A DNA stretch of 64,000 bases from Ecdyonurus torrentis (GCA_949318235.1 OX439131.1:10498231-10562230); one strand, 5' to 3'. Counted from the first letter of the stretch, positions 13,350-26,559 are shown. The notes: generated by a model from the letters alone, not told the origin. Program-made: numbers and translations.

Positions 13350-13539
13350 CTTCTTCTTTTTTGAGAAGTTCAACGTTAGCTCACCAACAAGGAGTATATT
13401 ATTATTATTATTTTTGAAGAAGGCATTCTTGGGCTTGGACCGTATGACCCCAAAGTCATATATCGTGAAAAGGGCAGGTGAGTCTGAATATCCATTTATC
13501 ATGCACCTCTCACATTCAATTTCATAGAGGAAAAAAATG

Positions 13540-13540
<1 letters not shown>

Positions 13541-13598
<58 letters not shown>
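13541..13598. repeat. (TC)n microsatellite
   Basis: TC dinucleotides with two single-base interruptions. Confidence 0.95.
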
Positions 13599-13599
<1 letters not shown>

Positions 13600-13601
<2 letters not shown>

Positions 13602-14836
13602 CTCTATATCTCTTAACTTTTAACAATAAAAAAGTGATTGACTAATTATTATAGAGAAGCATCAATTATTACGTATTTCAGCAGTTCTATATATATGGGT
13701 ATAAACTTAAAAACTTAATTTTTTATTACTATAGTTTAAAATCTAATATATTTTTAAAACAAAAGATATAGCAGGTAGTTTTTTTTAGTGATTTGGTAAT
13801 TTAACTATATACAAAATAACACTGCCATGGCAAATATATAAATAAATTGCATTTTGAATATTTTTTTGTTATGCGGAATGTTTATTAAAATTCTTTAACC
13901 CAAAATTTTTTTTTATATATAATTTTTTTTAAAGAAAATAAAGATACGTGAACGAAATGTAATAATATAATATATATTATAAATATAAAATATTTAAACA
14001 GCACTTCTGTATATACTGCAACGTATAAAATGCGTGCTTTTATAGCGTTTTAAAACATCACTATATACAATTTGTATTAAATTAAATAATATTTTTAATT
14101 AGCATTGGGTTTTCACGTAAGTTCTATGGAAAAGGAAACCATTTAATAAGTTTTTGCAGAAAAGTGTCTTTTCTCTCTCACTTTTACAGCTTATATTTTT
14201 ATCAGACATTTGTGAAACAAAACTAATCTGCGCAGCAATGATGATGACATTTCCACTTATTTATCATTAAAGAATGCAAACGATTGTTGTTGTTTTTTTT
14301 AATTATAATAACTCAGCCAAAGCATATGAATGAACAAGTTTCCAAGAAGACTAAATATTGTCACAACGTTTTATACACTTGACAGATTTTTTTTTTCATT
14401 AAATTGTTAATCCTAAAATATCTGGCGCAAAGCAATTCATTCAAGTGTTTTCCTTATGTATTATGTCTCAACTTTATGCCATCAGATAAGAGAAAATAAA
14501 ATGTTTTTCTTGGAAATACTAATTTCAATACTCTTCAACTTTTTTTGAGCTATACACGGGAAAAAAATTGCAAATTATATATAATAATAAAATGTAGCAT
14601 TAAAACTTTAACTTACAAAAGTTAAGATACATATATTTTACTTTGACAAAAGTATTTTAATAATATGTGTATAATTTTAATATTATGGAAAACTTTGGTG
14701 ATTGAGTTATTTTAATTCAAAATACAAAGAGTGATTTTTTTTACGTGTAGTTAGCTTCAAAAATAAGATTGAAAAATGAAATTATATTTTTGTCAATACA
14801 TATAAGGGGAACTTTAATAATTGAAAGTGATATTTT

Positions 14837-14890
<54 letters not shown>

Positions 14891-16300
14891 AGGTGAGCAG
14901 ACACAATGCAAAAATATGTATACCTGAAGTCGGCAACTACCCATATTTTTTTCCATATTGTCCGAACATCATTATCATTCGAAACGAAGTCAAGAAAATC
15001 CATTAAGTTATATACCCTCTCTAAGAAGTCGCACATATATAGAGACGATTTGCAACACATTTTTAACCATTTTTTATATTTTTCATATGGACAGATCATC
15101 ACGCATAAGCATTTTTTTCCTTCAGGTATATAATAATATTAAAAAAAAATTATATATCAACGGTATTTTGTATACCTGAATATTTTTGTATATATGACAA
15201 TTTAACTTATAATAGTATAAATTTGTAAGAGGTTTATTATGAATTACAAAAGAGGATTTTATTATTAAGCGTATAATTTTATTATATATGAATTGAGGGT
15301 ATAAACTCAGCACATTATGATCTTTTTTAAATAACTCAACGCTCTTTTCATTAAGATTCTAACTTTATTATACATAATATATAAAATGTCATATTTGCAA
15401 AATAGAAAATAAAAAATGTATATTTTTGTGCTTGATAAAGCTTGTAAAAGTAAATATTATTAAAGTAAATGAATACACGAAGGGTTTAAACTTGAACTGT
15501 ATAATAGCTATTTACATGCAAGATATTATAATATCGTTCTATAATTTTGACAGAACACCGTTATACTATATTTGAATTTGAGGCTATATTCTTGCCCGGA
15601 TTTTTGCAATTGCATTTTTTTTATATATATAAAATGCGTCGTGATTGAATATTTATATTTATATTTGTTTTTTTTTAATTATAAAATCATTGTATTATAA
15701 AAAAAGGTATAAATTGATTTCCATACATATCTCTATACAAGCTTACTATATTATACATAATAGTGTACCGATATGAAATCATAAAACTGCAATACATTAG
15801 CCTTATGGGAAAACAGGAAAACCGGCAACATAGTCTCCTCCTCTACTTCTCCTTATTTCTTAAGTAAAATCACTCACCGGACATGATGCATGCTGTTATG
15901 TTTTATATTTTTGTGTATTATATATTTGTTAACACTTTTTTCTTTCTGAATATTATTCTAAAAATAAATAAAGCATTTTGAAAACTTTTTATATTACGAA
16001 AAAAAAAAAAAAAAAAACTACACTATGAAATAATTTACAAACAATAATGCATGAATAATATTAAACTAATAAATCTCTGGATATTAAAATGATATTTAGT
16101 TGCAATCAGTATTTTTTTAAAACAAAATTTCGATGTGAAATAACAATCTCAAACACGAAGTTTCAATACTTAAACAAATAACCTTGCTTGGTGATGAGAA
16201 GCAAGACTGCTCGGTTTTAAAACATCAAAATTTATGTTTAAAAAAATTGTAACATCAGTAAAATATGTATTGATATTAGAGATCAAGTTTTTGGTTGTTT
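13600..16300. other. AT-rich intergenic DNA without recognisable genes
   Basis: Contains the long A-run, scattered short A/T tracts and a small GC-richer patch near 15800-15890. No supported gene or RNA. Confidence 0.55.
14838..14888. repeat. Poly(A) tract, ~51 bp
   Basis: The longest homopolymer in the window. Upstream + strand sequence shows no recognisable retroelement or processed pseudogene. Confidence 0.95.
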
Positions 16301-16309
16301 TATTACTAG

Positions 16310-16373
16310 AACTTGGACAACGTCGACTTGGTCAAGAAATAAGACAGGATGTGTTTGATATTACAGATAACAG
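16310..16373 (+). other. Candidate orphan mini-exon
   Basis: A 64-base non-repetitive block is bounded by an acceptor-like TTTTATTACTAG ending at 16309 and a donor-like CAG/GTATGAG at 16374. One frame is open throughout (reads LGQRRLGQEIRQDVFDITDN). The block stands out from AT-rich flanks. No protein family is recognised and no partner exon was found, so it may be chance or part of a non-coding transcript. Confidence 0.2.
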
Positions 16374-17407
16374 GTATGAGGGGAATGGAGCACTGAAATA
16401 GCAGATAGGAGAATGGGTATACAGTGTTGCTTTTCTTTCCATTGTTGTGCAGTTTTATGATTTCATATCGGTACCATACCATTTTACGTACACATAATTA
16501 TACCATTACATGTGGTTTTGTTGTTATAGCTTCATGCAATATAAAAATATAATATCTTATTTTGTATTATATGTGTAGAAATATTTGTAGATACTTTTCA
16601 AATATACTTTTTTTTTTAAATATGATGACATTTCCTATTATAATATAACCGCATTTTATACTATTCATATTATTTATTTCGCAAGAAATTAAAACTACTG
16701 CGTTATGCTTATTTAATTTTTTTTAAATCCCTATTTTATTTTCTTGTATCCCTCTCTCTCTCTCTGACTATCATACTATACAACATTGAACTATACTTTA
16801 GTGATATGGATATGCAGCAGAGTTAGAGCGAACAGTCATGATTGTTAATAGTCTCTATACCTAGAGATGTTGTTGATCTAATAAGTTTTCAAAATGTTAA
16901 CAACAATCGATTGTTCAAGAATGATGAGGCACTTTTACTCTTTTGTTGCGCTTATTATAACTAGCACACGCTACTTAGTTAGCATTTATCTGTCTATAAC
17001 TTCGACAACACTAATTATTATACTGCACTATTTTACTTTTTTATACAATGTTCATGTTATATAGATCGCAATTTGGTGATAAAAATTATACACAACTATT
17101 TTTTTATTAAAAAAAAAAGTGTATAGAACAAAATTTCTTGTATGACAGGCAAAAAATGACAAGTTTTTTATACTTTCAGTCTTGAAATATATAAAACCTT
17201 AAAAATATTTCATTTTGAAGCTTCCAAGAGAACAAATAAAAAGGATTATGTTCCGCATGCGAGTGTTTACACCGCCAGCAATTTTTAATTCTATATATAA
17301 AAAAAAAAAAAAAAAAAATGTAAGATTGACATCAAACTAAAGCATTTAATATTTTATTGAATCTTTTCAAAAACTAGAAAACTATGTTTGATCTTTAAAA
17401 AAACATA

Positions 17408-17720
17408 CCCATGTGCATGAGGTCATTCTGAATGCTTTTCGATGCTCTTTTTGAGCAATGAATAACATTGCTCAGCATATAGGATAAACGTATATAGTTT
17501 TGGGTGATTTTCTTTGGGAAACTGGTTATTTTTTGGTTATTATTATTATTTTTCGTGCATATATAACTTGAAAAACTAATTCAACCTGTTTACCAGCATC
17601 AATGATCTCAAAAAAATTGCGAAGTAGTTTTAAAGTGGTAAAATGAGTCATTTTTCCATACTGGCCCATGTTATTTAACGCTCACTTATGGCGTCGACTT
17701 TAACATGAATGAAACCACCC
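17408..17720 (-). mobile_element. ~300 bp interspersed repeat, copy 1 (reverse relative to copy 2)
   Basis: The reverse complement of 44752-45051 aligns along nearly its whole length with this segment at about 80% by eye; shared blocks include AATTCAACCTGTT, AGCATCAATG and CTTTAACATGAATGAAACCA. It ends with ACCACCC at 17720. The left end is less well preserved than in copy 2 and no target-site duplication is clear. A hairpin (TGAGCAATG, 5-base loop, CATTGCTCA) sits at 17452-17474. Non-autonomous transposon (MITE- or SINE-like); family unknown. Confidence 0.75.
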
Positions 17721-18047
17721 AATAGGATAATATGTTGTTTGTTTTAAGATCAGGGCTATATATGCGAAATACTTTAAAGGCCATACACAAATATTAGGTT
17801 TAGAAAACGAGGAGGAATAAATTTGTCAACTTATGCAAAAAATCAATGATAAAAGAAAGATACACAACCCGAGTAGAACGCTAAGTATGACATTTCTATG
17901 ATTTTTCAATGAAATTTCAATGAAACGTCCCATAACGATGACACAACTGCGATTTAATGAAGACAAAGTATGACAAAGTCACAAAAATAATTTTTTTTAA
18001 ATGTCTAACAATGAAATTTCGATGACAAAAAGACGACATAACGACGA

Positions 18048-18272
18048 CATGAAATTTTTTGTTTTTACAAAAATGAAATAAGTATGACAGCAAAAAATTA
18101 TTGATGAAATAACGATGGCAATTTTTATTTTTCAAAAACCTAAATCCGACACAACAACGACATGAAATTTTTTGTTTTTACAAAAATGAAATAAGTATGA
18201 CAGCAAAAAATTATTGATGAAATAACGATGGCAGTTTTATTTTTCAAAAACCTAAATGCGACACAACGACGA
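18048..18272. repeat. Tandem duplication, 113 bp period (two copies)
   Basis: Two adjacent copies, 18048-18160 and 18161-18272, each starting CATGAAATTTTTTG, are almost identical and so look recent. They lie inside the foldback element. Confidence 0.9.
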
Positions 18273-18361
18273 CAACGATTAAAATTCAATATGTATGAAA
18301 TAACGATGACACGAAGAAATAATAATTTATTGGCTTTTTACATGAATATTGAATTTTTAAT

Positions 18362-18490
18362 CATGTCATCGTTGTGTCGCATTTAGATTTTTTGAAAATT
18401 AAAGCTGCCATCGTTATTTCATCAATAAGTTTTTATTGTCATACTTATTTCATATTTACAAAAATAAAAATATTCATGTCGCCGTTGTGT
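18362..18490. repeat. Inverted copy of the 113 bp unit
   Basis: Reads as the reverse complement of the preceding tandem unit (GTCGCATTTAG, CTGCCATCGTTATTTCATCA and so on) with more divergence, creating a long imperfect hairpin about a centre near 18330. Confidence 0.85.
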
Positions 18491-19689
18491 CATCTTTAAG
18501 TCATCGAATTTTCTATTTTATATAGCTGGTAGATTGATAGAAAAATATCATTATATATAATTAAATAATTATTTTATATTAATATAACGTGTTTGATTAA
18601 AATTACTACTGACATAATATTAATTAGATTTTTTTTCCCTATGTGCAAAAATGCATGCTAAACGGTTTCGGAGTGTGTGTTTTTCAATATTGTAAAAATA
18701 TAAAATAATTATTTTATATTATATTAGTTATTAGTGTAACGAAATTTAATATTTTGCTAAAAATTATGCTTATTATTTAAATCAGCTTTAAATATAGTCA
18801 ATGTGCTTATTAACTCTAGAAAAGCGTAACAAAAATTGTTAAATTGATTGTATTTTTATTGTTATATATTTCTTAACACGCGTACGATATTGCAAATTAA
18901 TTGCAAGCATTAAAAGAAAATATATAAAAATATATTATAAATATGCTTCAAACAATTCAAAATTTAGTATTGCATAAATATATGGAAAAGTAATTTTTAG
19001 TGCCAAAAAACTGACAATCACTTAGCTTTTATTTAATGCATAAAATAATGCATAAAAAAATATAATAAATATTGCAAATACATATATTGTTGCGTTTAAT
19101 TAATATTCAATACAAGTAATATATTTGATAAATATATATTATGATTAGAATCCTGTACAAAATATTTGTGGTAGTGCAATGTAATATAGTAGCTTTTCCC
19201 GGTGACTCTCAGACTTGAAAAAAAAAATATTCAAAGTCAAGAATTAATACCTATTTTTTCGTTTGTTTCGGAGGTTTTAATACTTTTTAGGGCAGGTAAT
19301 AAAAGTTTTAATTATTTATAAAATATTTAATTTACTACAAAAATGACGATTTATCGTGTTTTCTGACTTAGATTTGTATAAAAGTATTCACTTGATTACA
19401 AATTAATTAAGAAATCTGCAAAACAAGTTTCAAGTGAGACTTAAAAATTGCTGGGTTACAGAGTTTGGAAAGCTTTTTTATATAATATAATGCGAGCGAC
19501 TCTACACTAAAGAAGAAAACTCCAACCCCGTATATAAAATTTTATGTTAGGCAGGTAGCACTTGGTATATAGGCAGCTAGGCACTAGATTTTATTAACAG
19601 GCAGGTCTCCGAGGTGGTCGCGCGGTGTACTTTGAAAGTTTGTCGTCGATATTTCATATTTTTACATTATTAAAATTATCCTGAAAATT

Positions 19690-20000
19690 TTTGTCATCTT
19701 TATTTCATACATATGTCATTGAAATTTCATCGATAAATTCTAGTAGTATAATTTTGTCGTCATTATTTCTCATTTATGTCATCGTTGTGTCATACTTATG
19801 TCATCGTTGTTTCATACTTATGTCATTGAAATTTCGTCGAAAATATTTTGCTCATTTTGCTAATATTTCTATTTTTTAACTCCATATAAATAACATGGGG
19901 CTAACGATGAAATAACGATGAAATGGGACACGTTTCATCGTTATTTCATCTTTATGTCGTCTTTATTTGTCATTCTTATTTCATTATTGTGTCATCGTTA
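19690..20000. repeat. Right-hand array of TCATCGTTATTTCAT-type short repeats
   Basis: Diverged copies of a 13-18 base word (TTTCATCGTTATTTCATC, TTATGTCATCGTTGTGTCAT) are packed to the right end of the foldback element. The small ORF here is a translation of the repeat. Confidence 0.85.
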
Positions 20001-20471
20001 AAATTTTACTCGGGAACATCATTGTTTTAAAAAGTTTGGACAAACAAAAAACGTTTGAAGTCTTTATATTTGTCATATGTATTATTACAGCATTATTGAG
20101 CTTCGATAAACATGTATTATAATATAGTAATGTAAACTGCGGTATAGTCTATGAACTTTAAAGAACCAGCATTCAGACTTGATTTTTAAACATTCACTAT
20201 TATAATATACAAGTGGAATAGAAAATAAATTATTGGCTTTTCCTGTAAAAGTACATAATTTCTTAAAGTAATATGATGAATAATAAATAAGTCTAATTGT
20301 AAATTTAAAGAACTAAAAGGATCACAAGTACCCAGTATGGATCTTTGAATGCAAAATATTATGTAACTTGCCTGAGGCTCATGGTTTGGTCCAGTGGAAG
20401 AAGGTGAAGGTACCTTTGGGATGAGGGAGAGAGAAAAGAGATAGAGAGAGCCGGAGCCAGTAAGCACGCGG

Positions 20472-20472
20472 C

Positions 20473-20511
<39 letters not shown>

Positions 20512-20512
20512 A
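20472..20512. repeat. (GA)n microsatellite
   Basis: GA array with one interruption, next to a looser purine-rich stretch at about 20420-20460. Confidence 0.95.
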
Positions 20513-20846
20513 GCAGTTTCATTACTCATTCCTGCATTCCAAACAATGAAGAGGGTCCCAAATTTATATTCGCCCATGTCTACTTGTGGTATGCGAGCTA
20601 CTCTCGCTAAAGAATCTTTCTTAAAAGAACTAAATCAAGTAGACAAAAAAAGTATGGTCCTTTTATATGTGTGGGAGGGAGACAATCTTGTACACAAATC
20701 ATAAAACTACACTGCACAAAAAATATACATATAAATATATATTATAAACTTTTTATTTGCATCTATAAATTTTATAAAAATACACAAAATATGTTATTTT
20801 ATGTAACGGTTTGGTTAAAAAAAAGGGGTTGAAATAAAAATATTTG

Positions 20847-21189
20847 TTAAAGGAATAGACCGGAGAAAAACATAAGCATTTATATCACAAAACACTTGAT
20901 GGGATTCACATAAACAACTTTAGTTTGTTTCAATACCCAACTGTAGCCCCGTAGCAGTGATCAGAAAATTCGATTTATGCAACACGCACAACATTTTCAT
21001 ACTAATTTTTGCACGTTTCTGACGTCATAAACATGAATTTTTACACAAATTGCATACTTTACAGTATCTTCACGCTCTCTCGTGGGGCTACATTAACATT
21101 CTGGTAAAAATTGTCATCAGTTTTGAAGATCCCATTTCGTGTTTATTCATTAAAAAGCACATGTTGTTTTATGTGGTCTATTGCTTTAA
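20847..21189. mobile_element. TTAA-flanked MITE, ~0.34 kb
   Basis: Left end TTAAAGGAATAGACC (20847-20861) and right end GGTCTATTGCTTTAA (21175-21189) are inverse repeats with one mismatch. Both are bounded by TTAA, the target site used by piggyBac-like and some Kolobok transposons. Inside are a second inverted pair (TAGCCCC near 20944 against GGGGCTA near 21085) and a TGACGTCA at 21020-21027. No ORF: non-autonomous. Boundaries are well defined; the superfamily is inferred from TTAA only. Confidence 0.85.
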
Positions 21190-21706
21190 GTTTGAAATGA
21201 AATAAAAATAAAATAAGAGAGAGAAAGAGAGAGATTTGAAATGGAATTTTGTCTCTTTTTTATAAATATATAAAGAGTGAATTGTAATTTATTGTTTTAC
21301 AGTGTATTAAAAAACATACAGGAATGTTTAAAGTCCTGAAAATTTGTATTATCTTACCATATAAAAATGTAGTAAAAAATCTCAAATTTCATAATCACTA
21401 TAAGACTTAATTTTTATGTGCTGAATATGTAAAAATGAAGCTTATAAACAGAGGAAATTGCCTCAAGTTTACGGACACTTGTTACAATAGAAGAAATAAA
21501 TTGTGGTTTCATGGCATTTGGAACGAATTAATATTATATGATCACGATACTTTGTATATTATACAGTATATAATATAAATTATATATACGATTTTTTTTA
21601 GCAATACATTACATAAAACTTCTATTTATTACTTTTGCTGCACATCATGGTAAATTTTCTCATGAATCTCAAATATACAATCGGGTATCACACGATATAT
21701 AGTCAT

Positions 21707-21711
<5 letters not shown>

Positions 21712-21775
<64 letters not shown>
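21712..21775. repeat. (GA)n microsatellite
   Basis: About 64 bp of GA dinucleotides. Confidence 0.96.
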
Positions 21776-21779
<4 letters not shown>

Positions 21780-22128
21780 ATACTGTAAATAGTCTAATTA
21801 ATGCTCTTTATTATAATTCTCACATAATATATATAATATAGTAAAGATATATGAAAGTTAATTTCAAAATGTTTCATCTCTATATAATAAGCCTTGACCT
21901 CTGCATGTAAATCATTTATATATCATACAAAATATATCGACATTTATTAACCAAAATCAGACGTCTTGGTTTTTCCAATAGCTGATGTGTTGAGAGTTCA
22001 TTAAAAATCAATTAAACATTAATTATGAAATTATTTATTATATACTGATTTGAATGAAGTGAACAGGTGGTACTAAAGATGTAAAAAAAATTATTAAACA
22101 AATTATCTTGTATGAAACAAAAATTGAA

Positions 22129-22132
<4 letters not shown>

Positions 22133-22214
<82 letters not shown>

Positions 22215-22228
22215 AAAGAGAGAGAGAG
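22133..22228. repeat. (GA)n microsatellite, interrupted
   Basis: GA array to 22211, then TAAAAA, then a shorter GA run. Confidence 0.96.
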
Positions 22229-22911
22229 TTAAAAATAACAATTTTGTTTCAAAAATTTGAGTTAAATGTTGTATTTTTTTTTATTTACATATATACGTAT
22301 ATATGAAAAAGGCATGCATGAATTTATATATTAAGTTTTAAAAAATGCTATATTATTATATAATATACTCACTGAAATGACAATACGGCGTTAAAACTTC
22401 ATTACAATAAGAAGATACCCACAATTTTAATTTTTAACTTTGAAGAACAAAAACTTAATATCTTCTATATCCTTTTTTATGAAGTCATAAATCTATCTCT
22501 ATAAATTAAAAACATTTTCCATTATTATCCCAATCATTTATCTCTTTCAAAAATAAAGAAATATTAAATATATTATTTATTTCAATTTCAATTATATATT
22601 AAAATTTTGTGACAATCAACAATAACTTAAGCTAGAAATTTCAATTTACAAAATTGAAATTTGAATCATATATATAAACTAAAATTGAAATATAGAAAAT
22701 TAAAAAATATATATATTTATATTTTTATTTACTGGCACTGGTGGTCTTGAGTGAGGGGTAACATATGATGATGAATGTAATTTGAAATATATAAACAAAA
22801 GGAATGTTAAAGATGAAAAAAAAAATCTTTGATGTGAATAATTTACCTGTCAAAGAAACATTGATCGATTTTAATTAATCATCCCGTGCCAGTCTGGCGT
22901 GTTTGATAGTT

Positions 22912-23089
<178 letters not shown>

Positions 23090-24869
23090 AAAATGTTGAG
23101 CTTTTATATTATCATTAAAAGTTTTTTATTGTATTATTTAACCATGTTAAGAAACGAGCGTTACATTTTGAATACATAATCATATCGTATTAATTTTTTA
23201 TACATTTCTGTGTTGTTGTTTTTCTTTTCTTTTTACAGTATATATACGTACTGTCATATGAGAGTTGAAATGAATCTTATGAAGTATGTTAACTCAAAAT
23301 ATAGATTGCACTCACTCTCATTTATATATCGTCCAAGTTTTGTCATTTTTATTATTTTTTTTTTTAAAGAAAATTTGTGTATTCCACACACTCAAACTTT
23401 TATTTGTTGCATTTAATTTTTTCTGTTTTTTATGTACAGTTTAAAAAAAAAATTTTTATTCTTTTTTATTTCATTTTTTTCTTAGTTATTTTTATAACTT
23501 TAAGTTATTTATTAATGCTTGCTGTTCATGTTTATATTTAATTTACAAGGTCATCGAAATTTTAAAATTTCATTTAAACAAATTAATTAAAAAAAAAATC
23601 TATAAAAATTTCACCTTTTTTTAATTATTTAAAAATATATATAATCATCTTAACTGAATAAAAAAAGTTTTATTATATAATGTTTAAAACATAAGTCGTT
23701 AAATTTTTATTTCCATATAATCATAATTTTTAATAATAAAAACATCGAACTCAGTTCTTTTAATATTTTAATACATACACACACGTATATGATATGCTAA
23801 TGAGACATTAAACAATACAATTTAATATGTTGATTTGACGTTTTATAAACGTATAAAATACGAGCTATAGAGAGTGGAGGATGGTCCAGCCCGATGTTTA
23901 GACTTGGTCATTAATTTCACTGGCACTGGCGCCCCCTCCCCTCCCCCCTTCCAGCCAGGTGACATGGCACGTAAAATCTCGACGTTTATGTCTGACTTCT
24001 TGCCTTACAAAATATGATAAGTGGAAATAAAAATATGAAAATATTTGCACAACTTTTGCTTTAACACGAGAGGAAAAGAAAAAAAAAATGTATGAATTAA
24101 ACTTTGTGAGATTATGATCAAATAACAAGTTTTTATCTCGTTTGTTTGTAAATTTTATTTTTATTGTTTTTGTCATTTGAATTTACAGCGTCGTTCAATG
24201 GTCTCGTATACCGAATTTCTATGTATTATTTATTCATTGAATTTATTTATTTGCTTTTTTTTCTTGTTTATTTATGTATTTATTTATTCATTTATTATAG
24301 CACCTCATAAGTAAAAAAGAAAATGTTAAAAATAATAATAAAAAAGTTCATTAAAATTTTTGTAAAATATAATTGGCAAAATATAATGATGAGCTACCAA
24401 TTTTCAAGAATTGAAAGTTATTCTGCGCACTTACGCAAAAACACTTCCATAAAAAAAAAAAAAAAAAAAAAAAAAAGGAATCTATCCTTTCTATCTTATT
24501 ACCTGCTAAATTGTATAAATTTGAAAATGTATAAATTATGAGCAACATTGTAAAAGAAAAAGAGGTAAAATTTAAAAGAAACAAATCAAATTACCATAAG
24601 TTATTGTAGACAGACATATCTGTACACAATATTATATTATATAAAAAAAATCTTAGACACGAAAAAAATAAAATATATTGGTGTTATGTTTAAAATATAT
24701 ATTATGTATGATAGAGTTATGGCTAAGGCTATGTTTATGAATTCTTAAAAAAAAAAAAAAAAAAAAAACATGTTTAAAAGTTATGAAAGATCATATAAGA
24801 TGGGATAATTTTTCAGCCCTACATCAAGATGATATTCAGCATCATTTTTTGGTCCAAGCCAAAGATAGA

Positions 24870-25260
24870 GTGAGAATTGGGAGGGGGGGCTATAGCATTC
24901 CAATGTTTAGAGCCCCGCCTCGGTCCTGGCGCATTCCGAGCCGTCACAAAACATGAAATAACATGGGTATATATAGTACCTGTGTGTCTTGAAACCAATC
25001 TCTATCTCATCTGCATTGTCCAAGCTGGCAAGTGTCGCGTGCTCGTGACGTCACAGTCAAATGGGACATTGCACCCAGGTGACGTCACAGTCAAATGGGA
25101 AACTTCACCCGCATGCATTGTCACAAAATTAGAAAAAGATGGTCAAAGAAACGTTGGATCCCCCCCCCCCCCCCCAATGTATGCAATATGCATAATGTGA
25201 CTGTCAAATAGGACTCTGCACCAGTATAATATATCTGCGTCAAATGCGTCAACGCATCCA
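24870..25260. promoter_or_regulatory. GC-richer island with tandem TGACGTCA (CRE) sites
   Basis: About 390 non-AT-rich bases. A 34-base unit carrying GTGACGTCACAGTCAAATGG is tandemly present, placing perfect CRE/ATF palindromes at 25046-25053 and 25080-25087. A third degenerate copy (GTGACTGTCAAATAGGAC) follows near 25197. A 16-base C run lies at 25160-25175. The ORF across the island matches nothing I recognise. Candidate enhancer or a decayed repeat unit. Confidence 0.35.
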
Positions 25261-25739
25261 TTGGCATATTTTTTAAAAATATATTATAATATAGAAAAGA
25301 TTTCTTTTACTTTATCCAAAAGCAATGTCATCAGTAATATCAACTCACCCGTAATATACAGCATAATTAAGCAAATAATATAATATGAATTATAATTTAA
25401 TATGTTACATTATATAAAATCCGATTAATTTCTTAAATATATTAATATTTGATTTTGTGTGATCATTAAAACATTAGAAAACAAATAAAAATACGTATTT
25501 ATATTTTATTATATTTAATAAATCTATTTTGGCAAATGAAACAATTATAAACTCTACGTGCATGACAACTATTTTTTCAACTATTTGATTAATGTTTATA
25601 AACAGAATTTTATAATTCTTATCTGGACATTATAAAAATATTAATATTTTACCTTGACTTCAAATTTTTATATTTTGCATAAAAGCTAATGTATATATAT
25701 TATATTATATATTGAGATGGAATTCTCTCTCTTTCTCTC

Positions 25740-25990
25740 TCGCAAGACCAGTGCAATTAGTCACACCTCTCATCCTGCCTCACGAGCGTTGATATCTCTG
25801 AATTCCAGCTCTCATTCATGCCGGCGTGCGTGGAAATGTAAAACCTTTCTTCAATTTAATTGAGAATATTTTTAGAACGTCTTCGCGCGAAAGAGAATAA
25901 CAAATAAAAACGTAATGAATTCCTCTGCTAAAATATAAATGCTCTCTGCTGATGAGATGAATGAAATTTTTTACGCGTTATGTTTTTTTC
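25740..25990. promoter_or_regulatory. Complex non-coding island
   Basis: Non-repetitive, GC-richer block with GCCGGCGTGCGTGG and CGTCTTCGCGCGAAAGAG. No coding or RNA signal. Candidate conserved non-coding element by composition only. Confidence 0.2.
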
Positions 25991-26533
25991 ATTGACATAT
26001 AATTAAAAGAATGCAGAAACATTTTTGCATTTGGTCAAGATTCCTTATTTTAAATATTAATTAAATAAAAAAAAATTAAGGAATTTGTATGAATATGTAA
26101 CGCATTCAGTAAAATGCTATTATATGTAAAAAGTGACTATATTATATAATATAGTGATGTTGCGTATGTATATGCATCTATAATTTGTTTTTGGCAATGA
26201 AAGTAAAAGTACGAATGAGATTAATGTATTACCTAATCATTAGGTCCTAATGCAATAACTAATTTTACAGTATAATTTTTAAAGGTGGAGACTTTGACAT
26301 GGTCAACTCTACCAGCGTTAATTTGGAATTAAAAAAAAAAATATATATATATATATTTTATATATTATAATAAATAAATATGTGTATATGATTATCAAAA
26401 TTAATTATACTTCAATTTTCATATTGAATTTATATTGCAGTAACTTATTGTTAAAAATTTGATTATTTGGTTTCTATATAGGGAGAATAGATTTTTATAA
26501 TATATAAAGTTTTAAATTTTACAAATACAATGC

Positions 26534-26559
26534 AAAAAAAAAAAAAAAAAAAAAAAAAA
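26534..26559. repeat. Poly(A) tract
   Basis: 26 A in a row. Confidence 0.95.

Larger units (their letters stand above)
17868..20014. mobile_element. Foldback-type DNA element with CCCGAGTA termini and ACGATGA-type repeat arrays
   Basis: CCCGAGTA at 17868-17875 is the exact inverse of TACTCGGG at 20007-20014. Inside both ends lie arrays of diverged short words (GATGACACAACGATGA, GAAATAACGATGA) pointing inward in opposite orientations. The left part includes a 113 bp tandem duplication (18048-18160, 18161-18272) and an inverted copy of it at about 18362-18490, around a central palindrome near 18290-18375. The middle (18540-19560) is plain AT-rich sequence with no transposase. No target-site duplication is convincing (left flank ACACAA, right flank AACATC). 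This resembles foldback or satellite-carrying non-autonomous elements; superfamily unknown. Confidence 0.7.

Noticed and set aside
14741..15102. Possible retroposed gene with a long A tail at 14838-14888
   Set aside because: No coding or retroelement similarity upstream on the matching strand; a simple homopolymer is enough.
19600..19640. tRNA- or SINE-like start (CCGAGGTGGTCGCGCGGTG)
   Set aside because: Only a loose A-box resemblance; no B-box or cloverleaf could be made from the following sequence, and it lies inside the foldback element.
20707..21311. A second CACTGC-type element (TACACTGCAC at 20707, TACAGTGTA near 21303)
   Set aside because: The ends match over only about 7 bases and enclose the better-defined TTAA MITE; no CTAG subterminal repeats.
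24877..25200. 107-residue ORF in the GC-rich island
   Set aside because: No family resemblance; includes translation of the CRE tandem repeat and a C-run; GC richness alone can keep the frame open.
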